From NCBI GenBank assembly GCA_036362985.1, contig JAYGXS010000002.1, positions 15,797,726 through 15,861,725 on the forward strand: a stretch of DNA of 64,000 bases. Reading direction: 5' to 3'. Source of the stretch: Ligula intestinalis. Lineage: Eukaryota > Platyhelminthes > Cestoda > Diphyllobothriidea > Diphyllobothriidae. A program made the translations under genes and the position numbers. Position 1 is the first letter of the stretch. Each line of letters opens with the position of its first letter. Shown piece by piece: positions 34,806-45,500 of this stretch. Under the pieces are notes generated by a model, which ran no database searches, had not been told where the DNA came from, and worked only from the letters and a program-made list of their open reading frames with translations.

Positions 34806-35465
34806 GCGTAAAATGCGTGTCCCCGGACATAAATGAGAAGAAGAGGCGATCTCGGAAATAATGGGTATAGTATCCTGACGTTTCGAAAGCGTACAGGCTT
34901 GCATCGACGGAGGTTGGTGTTTGTACACGCCTCACAGTCTTTTGTAGGTGTTACAACTGACGTCTCGTTCGCTTTCCGTCTATTGGCGCTACATCCCCTG
35001 CGGGGGCGGGGCTAGAGCTCCGTCATCGTCCTGCTGATCAGGGTTTCTCGCCGTCTCCTCGTCGGAGGGGGGGGGCAGTTTTCGCCTGCCAGCGGTCATT
35101 GCTCGCGTCTGCATCGATCGCGTCGGTGCCGCATGTCCTGCTGGCTTCCCGCCGGCGGAATATCGAACTCCACCATCAGTGTTTATTCAGAGACCGTTGT
35201 CATGTGCAACTGCGTTCAAGCCCGACAGGAGGTCTTGTTAGTTCACGTTGCCCGTGGCGTCGCTGACGGTTGCATTGGTGTCTGGGGTAGATTCCCGGAC
35301 GCCTGTATTCTGGCCCGGTGCGGGGTTGCTAGTCGTCGCGACCCGACTGACTTCCTGCCGGCGATTTCTTTGATTGAGCCGCACGCGTAACGCCTGGTAA
35401 GCCGCCGGGAGAATCGTACAGCTGTTGATGGAATTTTGTGCAGTGTGCCATGCTTCAAGCGTTTC
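34806..35465 (-). mobile_element. Penelope-like element, 3' part with terminal repeat (copy E)
   Basis: Reading the minus strand away from the gap, the frame gives ETLEAWHTAQNSINSCTILP, then AAYQALRVRLNQRNRRQEV and a stop near 35238. This is the pattern of the PLE C-terminus downstream of the GIY-YIG nuclease (compare ESWFTGPQSINKCNDLP at 55.5 kb). A GC-rich 3' region follows and ends at about 34830 with CGAAACGTCAGG and a CTCTTCTTC-type terminus, as in the other PLE ends. The first hammerhead-like box is degraded here. Confidence 0.7.
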
Positions 35466-35475
35466 NNNNNNNNNN
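35466..35475. other. Assembly gap (10 N)
   Basis: Ten N residues. The PLE fragments on its two sides point in opposite directions. Confidence 0.99.
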
Positions 35476-35790
35476 CGGTCAGCCAACCAAAAGTCTGGCG
35501 GGCGCTACCGTATATCGCAAACGTGTCTGAAGCAGCTGCTCGACTCCTGCAACCATGGGGTATCGGTATCGCCCACAGACCCGAGGCAACGATCAGGCGA
35601 TTGGTAATGAAACCAAAGGCCCTCCTGTCCTGAGGTGAAACTGCCAACGTCGTGTACCGGATCAACTGCAGTTCCTGCGAAATGAACTATGAAGAGGAAA
35701 CGGGCAAGCGATTTGCACCTCAAGGGGAAGGTGTGAACGCGACATGACGTCGGCCAGGCCCAACCTACGAACGATGCGCACCCGATCAAT
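35476..35790 (+). mobile_element. Penelope-like element, end of RT and start of GIY-YIG nuclease
   Basis: The plus strand gives WRALPYIANVSEAAARLLQP, GIGIAHRPEATIRRLVMKPK, a stop, and then NVVYRINCSSCEMNYEEETG. The first two match the conserved segment after the PLE reverse transcriptase (LPYI, AHKPT.TLR). The last matches the start of a GIY-YIG endonuclease (VVYxIxCxxC...Y.GETG). The glycine usually found before ETG is E here and the following residues are lost, so the nuclease is probably dead. Confidence 0.7.
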
Positions 35791-36099
35791 GGCAATTATC
35801 CCACCAACGCCACCACCCCCTGATAAGACGAGCCCGCTGCCGCATGAAAACAGTCATCCCCATGCCTAGCTAAATTTTACCTATAAATACTGTGAACGTT
35901 CGTGCATTTACCACCTTTGACAATGGAAGCTTGTCTGATTCCAAAACGTTAGGACATTAAATCCTTGGTTCCTGTGATCGCCTTGCCTTCTCAATTATGT
36001 CCAGGAACACGCATTTTCGCTTCTATCAGCAATATATACATTTATATATTAAGGGTAGCAGGCAAGAAATGCTCTTGAGGACCCTATTAATATTACGCA

Positions 36100-37067
36100 A
36101 ACAAGGTTATTCTTACAGTAAATGGGCAGTCGGTGGGAGCACATATGATATCATAACAGAATTTCGAGTGAATTTTCACGGAAAAAATGAAAGCAGTCGT
36201 TCGCCAGAAAAATTGTTGACAGTGCGGACAGTTGGAAATCGTGTTCTCAAAGTCGCCTTTTGTCAAATAAAATCACATCAAGTCTTCTTAAATTCCGCAA
36301 TTGTGTCAGCGGAAACCGTTTCGCTTGGCAGCAAGTTCCAAGGCCGGACCGCGCGTTGACTGAATAAATTTTTTCGGAGGTCTAATCGTGTGCGTTCGTT
36401 TGTAACCTTGTAAGGATGGCTACGCAGGTGAGTAGTGGTGGCTTATTGGACGAAATCCTCCAATTTTAGGGAGGAAATGTGGCCCCAGATTATCCGGAAT
36501 GTCCAGAGCAGGCTGCACAGAACAGTCCTGTAAGACAATGGAAAAAGGTCAAGTTTTATTAATCTCTCCTGATATGGTAAGTCCCTGAGACCGTCGACCA
36601 TCTTCGTCGCCCTGCGTTGCACTTGTTCAAGAAGCTCCACATCTTTCTTGAACCAGGGTTTCCAAACTGGAATTCCGTATTCAAGATGTGGTCTCACAAA
36701 GGTGCCAAATATTTTTCCCAAGAGTTCAGGTGGAAAGATTTTGAACGCTCGTCTGACCCAGTGCAGGGTACTAGTTGCCTTCTGGACGGACGTTTTACAG
36801 TGCTCTGTTTGCATCAAGTTCGCGGTTGTCCATATACCCAGATATTTGTGTGTCTCAACCTCGTTTAATGTGGTACCATTGATAAAATAACTGTGTTTCG
36901 GTGGCACTTTCGCCCCGGGATTATGTGTAGAACAAGACACTTGGATACATTAAAGTTAAGAAGCCACGTTGACGTCCAGATAACCAGTTTATCGATGTTC
37001 GACTGTCGTCTCTTTGCGTCGTCGGCGCACCTAATTTCAGCCCATATTTTTATGTCATGCGCAACAT
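36100..37067 (-). mobile_element. CR1-D, 5'-truncated third CR1-type family
   Basis: The minus strand gives DIKIWAEI-like and CADDAKRR-like RT residues near 37050 (frameshifted). An open frame at 36940-36443 then gives VETHKYLGIWTTANLMQTEH, GTFVRPHLEYGIPVWKPW, KKDVELLEQVQRRATKMV and DLPYQERLIKLDLFPLSYR. Downstream pieces near 36300 read RPWNLLPSETVSADTIAEFK, the CR1 C-terminal tail. The truncated 5' end coincides with the point where CR1-B copy 3 resumes. Confidence 0.8.
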
Positions 37068-37660
37068 GATCTGTTGCTCAAGTCTTCCGTCTTCGGTCGT
37101 CGGCTGAGATTCAGAACGTCATTCCGCACTTACTCGATAGTAACGATAATTTTGTTACAGAGGATTTAAACAAAGCAGTATTGAAAAATTCCTTTTACCC
37201 TCTGCTGTTTGATTCACATCTCACTACCATTGATTTCTCACCGGCTAGCATTCAAAAAGAAATAAGTCGTCCTTAAAATTCACATTCAGTTGGCACTGAT
37301 AACATTCCCAATTCACTTATTGAACAATTGAGAGAGTTTTCACCTTATGTGTAAATTATTCTCAGTATTTCTTGAGAATGTTTTTTCTGGGACTACTGGA
37401 TATCTGGACTACTTAAATCTGGTTCCCGTTCGGATATTCATAATTATCGCGGTGTTCATAAAACACCCTCCCTGGCTAAACTGTTAAATGAGCTTATTGC
37501 CAGAAAATATACATATTTTTGCATGATCACTAAAATTCTCAGCTCCTCATAGCATGGCTTTTACCGGACCGATCTTGGGAAACATGCTACATGTCTTTTT
37601 TAAACCTACTTTCTTCTTTTCGTAATGATAATTAATCTGCGGCAGCTTTCTTCTTTGATT
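37068..37660 (+). mobile_element. CR1-B copy 3, right part
   Basis: It resumes at the family position where the left part stopped (TTGCTCAAGTCTTCC, matching copy 1 near 23308). Recognisable decayed pieces continue through a TTCCCGTTCGGATATTCATAATTATCGCGG-type block and CGGACCGATCTTGGGAAACATG to about 37640. Confidence 0.75.
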
Positions 37661-40600
37661 GAGATCACTTTTATAGTGACCACCTTTCCTTTTGCATAAT
37701 TTCCCTTACGTTGTAATAACCACAGTTTCCTGTGCAGCTGTCACTTGTTTAATCGCGGTCAGCCTCTCCCGACAATATTAAAAGGATTTTTGCACAGCTG
37801 TAATAGAGGACTGCGTGTTTTTAAAGGTTATTATTGAAGTGTCTACCCAAATTACAATTTAAGAAAACAGTATCTTGAACCTTTTTAAACTTTGCAGATT
37901 TTGTAAAGCCTATCACAGGAACTACTTCCCTAATAACAATTCGGGCGCGTATGAAGGACAACTTTGTCCTCGAATTCGAAGACACTCATATTAAAATGAG
38001 TGCGACTCGAGTGCAAAAGTAGCAGGGTAGCATTTAGGTGGATTTACGTCACCCCAACGTAGGTTCAGTCAACCAATATATGTCAATAGGCAAGACGGAG
38101 TAGGGCTTGAAGACATTATTACATAAAATAGAAAGAATACACAGCTCTTTTGAATTTGGTGCTGATAGCAAATTTTTGGCAGTGACTGCCCTCCGGCGAT
38201 TGGTTTGTGGCTTTCGACAGTGCTAAAGCGTTCAATATATTGAGACAGTACTGTCATTTACATCTGAATATCAGAATTTTTGTCCTTATTTGCTGGATTG
38301 ATTGCACGATCCAGCGTATTTGACGTTTGCTCTTCTCTCTGCCATGGGCGCTCTGCCAACTGTGCCATATTCTTTGACGTCGACACGTTTTATTTCTCCC
38401 AGTGTTTTTTAGCCAAGGAACTTACCACAGGGTGGAAAAGCAATCTTATCGTCATAAAAATACGAAGAAGCGGTCTCTGAATACGAATTATCCGCCGAAT
38501 TCGTGTCCAACGGGTGCCTTTCCCTAATCTTTTTCGTTGGTTTTCATTGACACTTGTGTGTAAATGACGTCAATATGTGCGATCTGACATACTCTTACTC
38601 ATCCTGCACCAAAAATTGACAACAGGTGGAAATAGGGGAGCAACAAAAAAGGAACGCTGTTAGACAGGCTCAATGGGAGCAATACACGCTAATCGACCCG
38701 TAAATACTGCATACTGCCCAATAAACTTTGTACACGATCTCCCTGCCATGCCGGCAATTCGATAGGTTAATCACACTGACCTTTTAATGTACCTTGTTGC
38801 ACGCAATCGCTTCGGCCGTAGAAGAAAGGAGTCACATGACCACGACGTCCGTGTCAACCAATCGATTCCGGGCTCGATTTGGCCGCGAAAACTTCGGGCT
38901 CGAATCGTGTTGCATTATTATTAGTTCATATACTAACCAGTTGCCTGACCCCTTGCACAGCTTCGTCCCTGTCTCGGACCCCCTTATCTCTGAAAATCTT
39001 CGCTCCTTATTGTTTATTGAATGTCTAAGGTAGAGTGTACTCTATGCTCCTTTATATCGTCGTGATTTTCTGATGAATAATGGAAGACATACGTTCGTCA
39101 TACTTTTTTTCTTGAATATATTTATCGTCACATTCAAACCCTCAAGGTAATAATTTTATACAGTTCGTATCTATCAAGTTCATCATTATTTCTCGGTGTC
39201 AACAATTAACTTCGATGACAATGTCGTCATCGAAGACGGCCTAGGTCCGAAGGATCACAATATATTGGCACAAGTACATGAAACTAATGACTTCAATATA
39301 GCTAAAATTAGCATGCATGTATTACTGATCAATTCATTTTAATAAAAGCTCACCGTTTGATGTACGGCTAGCCAAATCTTTCTGATTACGTTTTTGTTGT
39401 CGATCGTAAGCCTTCTCTAAACTGCTTTTAAAGGCTTCTTACAGCTGCTGCCGAGAAGACCGTTGTTCGACATTCCACTAGCTAAACACTTCTACATTGA
39501 TGCACGTAAACGAACATAGAAAACAGGTCTCACCTAAATCTACTTCATGCACTTTGTCGTCGTATAGAGGTCGTTTCCCAGGTTGCCTGTCATAACTGTT
39601 TTCGTAGTGTATTATTTCTTCATGAAACAACACACTTAATATAAGAGTAACAAAAGTTATATTCCTCCCTCTACCGAATGGGGACAAGTAGAATGTCTGC
39701 GGAAAAAATGTACATTTAAAGAAGTATTTGCCACATGTCGATGCTAACATTTTTGTTATTTCGTCGTAGGTTTTCTTTGATAAGTTTGCGAATATGACGT
39801 CGATGTGTGCGATCTGGTATATGTTTGCTCATCCTACAAAAAAACGTTAAAACAGTGAGATATTTGAGAGCAACAAAGGAATGGGGAAAGATCGGCGTAC
39901 GATCGACTGGCAAGTGGCACACGAACACAACGCTGCATTGGTACTAGGGTAATATGCATTTGGTAAGGTCGTTGGCGGTCCGAACTCCGACACAGCCTAT
40001 ATATGCGATCTAGATGGATAAGTAAACAAGTTAAGGCTAGAGATCAGCTGCTGGTGGAAATCTTAATTAATTCCCATTTAAGCTTCAACATTTTTACCAT
40101 GGGAAAGTAGATTTTGGTTAATACAGACAGTGCATATATCGATATAGAAAAGAAAGCGTACTCTGCACATTTTCTTTTCAGGACGGGTTTGGAGAGGGCT
40201 CTCGTGTTAAAAACTCCATCGGTATGCCCGGCTACCTTCGTCCAAGCACCGTTCAGCCGAGGGGAAACATAAGTGTGCAGGCGGAGCTGGTTTTAGCAAG
40301 GAATTCATATTTTTTTTAGCTCTTTGAATTTAAACCGGCTACTGATGGGCTAGTCAGTAGAACTAGCAGGGGTTTCAAAGGTCCGCTGTACATCTCCCGC
40401 TCATGTCTGCGCTTTTTAGACCTCTAGTTTTGCAGGCGAATTAGCGCTCTGTCTAAACTATTTACAATCCAAACCTGGCCTATAGCGAGGAGGTTTACTT
40501 TTTGATGGGCTTCTTCAAGTGAGTCCGCTGTTAGTCGCTCACGCTCTGTTGAAAATTGGCTGAAGCTGTAAAGCATATACCCACCGCCCAGTAGGCTCCT

Positions 40601-42208
40601 GAGCTACAACTAGGTAAACTAAGTGGAGGGTCTAAAGGAAAGTTAGATATGAGGTCCACATTGCAGGTTGTGGCTTGTGAAACTCATACTCTGTGTTCGC
40701 CTTCTGCTGCCGCATCGACATCCTCACTCCTTCTGTCCCTACAGCCGTCTTCCAGATACACACGCTTGTCATTATATATCAGTTTGCACCGTTCAAATCC
40801 AGTTTTAAACCTGGCTTTTGGCAAAAATCTATAATTCCTCACTGGGTTCGTCGTCTGCGTGCCTGTGACGTTCTGTCGTGGAACGTCGTGTAAAATACAC
40901 TGTCTTAACCTTGCGCTCTAACGTATCCGTAGTCGGTAGTGTTTATCAAGACTCCACATCCTCCACTCGCCTTCCAACAGGTTCCTTTTCCAAAGTAGAA
41001 GAATTTAGTATACGCCTGTGCCCTTCGTTCGCTACTGACTTATAACAAATTTCTTCGAAATTTATAAGGGCTTTTTGAACGAAGTAAACGTATTCTATCA
41101 TCCTTGCTAAATAAACACCTGCAGGCATGCGATCTACTTACCGAAATAGGTAAATATGGAACCCAAAGACGTATTTCACCCCCTCCCACCCACCAGTCAA
41201 TATTCTATTGATTAATACTTATTAGCTCGGTATCCTAAAACACTCATGCGTGAAATCGATGCATTCGTTTGTAACTTTACGTGAACTTTTCTTGCCTAAA
41301 ACAATTAACATTTTCATCCCCTGCAGCATTTCGCTATGTGCGTTTCAGGAAACTAAAAAAATTTTAAGCAGAATAATTCCAAAACTTCATATTTCGGGGT
41401 TTATCGTCTGGCGAATAATAAACAATAACAAAAGGAAATGAGGCCAAAATCGAAGATCCTCGCAGCAGTTTCTGGTTAAAATGCATCAACCCCATTACAT
41501 GTGTGCACCCACCCTCTTTGTCTTTCGTAGAAAACCTTAGGCGTACCAAAATGCTGGTAACACCAGAAGTAAAGGCATAATCAATAAGAAGACAGCTGAT
41601 TAGCGTGTAGTTTTTGCATGCAAACGCTACCAACGCTATCAAGTCATTGTCCAAATTTCGATATAGGTCTGTCGTCTCAATGTAACATTCTCCCACTCTT
41701 TAAATATAGACTCAAAATGGAGATTTCGACGTGCCCATTTAAGGACGAGAGCGGCCTGCAAGACTGTACTTAACGCGTAGTCCATACATTTTTTCTAATA
41801 ATATAATGCCCCATTTCTTAGCCTGTCCACTTACAGCCTCCCAATATATCTAAGCGGAATCCACGTCTTCAGATACACCCATAAATGAAACCCACAGCTA
41901 AGATGTTGAGAGCCAGGTTTTTGTCTGAGGCGAGCTTTTTAGGAGATTGATGAAAAATATAAATGTGTAGAAAGAACTAAATGGTAAATTCGTCCTCTCT
42001 CCGTACTGTGTAGTCACATAAGCCATACTTGTTGTCCCATGATGGATTGTGGGGAACATTCTTCTAACTGGCTTACCGTCTGCTTTGCTAATAAGTGAAT
42101 TGCGATATTTGCACTGAGGGAGAAATATTGTTACACCTTTTATTCCCTTCTTCATATAATTGATAAACTTCACTTAAATAGCGTCGATTGGTGACGACCG
42201 ACAAAATA
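37661..42208. other. Intergenic stretch 5' of ANKFY1 with one repeat pair
   Basis: No exon was recognised. Two related direct repeats occur at about 38560-38700 and 39785-39930. Both contain a TGACGTC(A/G)ATGTGTGCGATCTG-like block, CTCATCCT and a GAGCAACAAA block. The promoter of the plus-strand ANKFY1 gene should lie near the right end; no convincing core element was identified. Confidence 0.45.
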
Positions 42209-42542
42209 ATGGAATCGGCGGTCACAGAAAAAGCCAACTACGTTGACGTTGCTACCTTGCGTGCCAGAATTGACTTCTTGACCTCGGAGTTTTCATCTCT
42301 AGCCACGAAGTATGCAAATGTCAGAAATGAACTGGACAGACTGTCGTGCCAGAGCTCTGATTCTGCGTCCAACTTTTCCAAAAACCTGCTGCATTTTGTT
42401 GCCAGTCTGTTTGATAACCAACAATACAGCGATGTGGAGTTCAAGACAAAGACTAACTCGATAAAGGCTCATCGTTTCATCTTGAAAGCGCGGGAAGCGC
42501 AATGGTCAGAAACAGCTGATTCCAAATTCATAGACATTTCGC
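42209..42542 (+). CDS. ANKFY1: ANKFY1 exon 1: coiled coil and start of BTB
   Basis: It starts MESAVTEKANYVDVATLRAR, a heptad-like coil, and runs into LLHFVASLFDNQQYSDVEFK and SIKAHRFILKAREAQW of the BTB fold. The donor is TCGC/GTAAAT and the exit is phase 1. The open frame reads past the donor to a TAA, but splicing restores the BTB alignment. Confidence 0.92.
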
Positions 42543-45500
42543 GTAAATTTTTGCAATAATGTTAATGCGCCTTTAGATGTTCCAGAGGATGTGGCTAGGA
42601 CCTTCGTAAAGTGGCTCTACACTGGCGACTGCGAGAGTGCCACGGAGGCCTCCGATGATTTCCTTCTTCAGTTGCTTAGCTTGGCTAAAGGTTTCCATCT
42701 TCCTCTACTTACTGACTGGCAAGGACCTCCCCCTGTTTTAATTTGCCTCTTATATAGGATAGAGACATTAATTAAACCAAGAATTTGCAAGGAAAACTTC
42801 GTCAAAGTCTTTGGAAGTGCTTACGAAAACAACGCCAAAAACCTGATGGATCGCTGCTTAGCCTTCGCGAAGGACATATATGTAAATCTTGCTGTCACTG
42901 AAATTAACACACTTAGCCGGCTTTTAGTGCTTCAGACCTGGCCCCATTGTCCGCAGCTTGTCTCCTTCCTCTCATTCGCAAGTACTCATCACCCTTCCAC
43001 GAGGCTGCCCGCCTCAATCGAATAGACGTGTTAAACTTACTGCTCACCAGTTGGAATATCATTTCCTCCCTTTCGGTAAGTCTCTCCTGCATACTATCGT
43101 GTGACTCTTAATCCCCAGGATTACGTCCTCTGTAACCAACGTTTACCGAGTGTTTGCAGCAGTCATGTGTTCCCTCAAGCGGTCCTGATGTTCTTTCGGA
43201 ATATTTTTTCCGAAGAGAACGTTTCGATAGGAATGTTATTTTTATGGTCCTTTTGTCTGCACAGCGCCATATGAGGTAGTCGCGAAAATTGCGGAATGCT
43301 GTTCAGTCCTCAGTCACGGAGCCATAGCTGTTTAAGATTTCGCCTAAACCACAACACCCTTTAAGAATATAACAGATTCCGCATTTTCCCGGAAATGTTC
43401 TCTTTTGAATTTTCGGCTTGCGGAATTTCTCGTTAAAATTTCAAAATGCTGGTTTATCGAAACATTCGAAACATTTTTGTCACATTTGTACCGTAATTAG
43501 CATCAGTAATCTAGAGGTCTTTCTCTTCATATTTCCTTCTACACATATTCCACAGATGTGGTTAGTTACCTACCTTAATCGTTCTAACCTGAAAAATATA
43601 TACCAGTTTCCCAAGGGCGACGCTTTGTAAAGAAATATTGTGTTATCGACAATAACCGAGTTACTTGTACTTGTTACGGCTGTGATCACGCCTGATCTAG
43701 CCGGCCTCAATGATATCACGAACGGTACCTCTCCATGCGTGGCGATTGGCGGCAGCGGATCTCGAAAGCTCCACCCAGTCCCTTCCCCAGCGATGGAGGC
43801 CGAAGATAGAAGGTCCAAGAACTGCTTCCATGTCTTGACGGACGGTGTCTAGCCAGTTCTTCAGTTGCCCTCCTCTTCGACGTTTCCAGGTGGGCTGCGG
43901 TGCCGGGTCGAGGGCAGCATAGGTAAGCTGGTGGGGCGGACGACGGAGAACGTGTCCAAACCACCTCAGTCGCCTTTCTTGAATGGCCTGAGATATCCTC
44001 GTGATACGATTGCAGCGGATGCGGACTGTCTCATTTGAGATGAAGTCGCTATACTTAACTCGCAGGATCGTCCTCAGGCACTGGTGGTCAAAGACCTCCA
44101 GTCTTCGCTCATCTTCCGCGCGCACAGCCCAGCATTCACATCCATAGAGGAGGACTGACCGGATGGATGCACGGTATACACGAATCTTCGTGGCGATGGA
44201 GATGTCACGTAGGATCCATAGGCGCTTTCGAAGAATTGAGAAAACTCGGTGAGCAGCATCGATATGGGAGACAATGTCGTCCTTGCTCTGCCCATTCGGT
44301 AGCAGCCTCGCCCCGAGATATTTAAAGCTGTCTACTTCTTCAAGTTGATGGCCATTTATCCTCAGGGGTGCCTTTTCCTGGTCAGGGATGCAGCTCGAGA
44401 ACAACTTCGTCTTTCCGGAATTTATGGACATGCCTACCGACATAGCGATCTCATTTAACCGCGACACTACTGACTGTAGATCATCAAAGTTTGGGGCTAA
44501 CAGCGCAATATCATCGGCGTAGTCAAGATCAGTAAGTCGGCGTCCGGGTGCAAGTTCAACACCGTCCTCTTCATGTAGGGCTTTGCCGAGAATCCAGTCA
44601 ATGACGTAGTTAAACGGAATGGGCGAAAGGACGCAGCCTTGTCGTACACCAGACCGGATATCGAACGACTGAGAGAGATTGTTGTGGACCAGGACTCGTG
44701 CGGTGGTAGACCGATAGTAGGCCTTAATCATCGCAATGAGTTTGGTCGGCATCCCATCCAGTTTCATTATTGGCCACAGGGACTCACGATGGATGGAATC
44801 GAATGCGGTGGCAAAGTCGACGAAGCAAACGGCCGTCGGTTGCTGGTAGCTATGGCGGAATTCTAGAGTGCGCCTCAGTGTGAATATTTGATCCGCACAT
44901 CCACGCCCAGCTCGGAATCCGGCTTGGTTGGGTCGTGTCCTGGAGTCACGTACAGACTGGAAGCGCCTGAGAAGAACAACAGCGAAGACCTTTGCAGCAA
45001 CATCGATAAGACTTATGCCACGGTAGTTCTCGCATCTTGTCTTATCTCCCTTCTTGTGGACAGGTTCAAGGATACCTGAGCCCCAGTCATCGGGAACGGT
45101 CTCTTCTCGCCACGCCCGTACAATCCCCTCATGGAGCCGAGGAGCCAGGGTGTCGACACAGGACTTGTAGATTTCTGCAGGAATACCGTCCTCTCCGCAC
45201 GCCTTGTTGTTGCGTAGCCTCTGCATTGCATTGGTAACTTCGTTTTCGGAAGGGATGTCACACGACACTGCGTAGGCAGGAGAGGATTGAAAATCTGCTG
45301 TGGAGGAGAGGGAGGGTGTGATGGGTTGTTCGTCAAATTTGATTAGGTGCTCGAAGTGTTCACGCCAGCGATCGACCTTGGCCGAGTTGTCGGCAATAAA
45401 TCCTGCATTCACATCGCGAACAGAATCACAGTGTCGGGGGCTTTCCACTAACCTGGCGTATGATTTGGTACAATTTTCGGGTGTCACCAACATAAGAAGC

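Noticed and set aside
35997..36359. 120-codon plus-strand frame next to CR1-D
   Set aside because: The opposite strand carries the CR1 C-terminal tail (RPWNLLPSETVSADTIAEFK), so this is a shadow.
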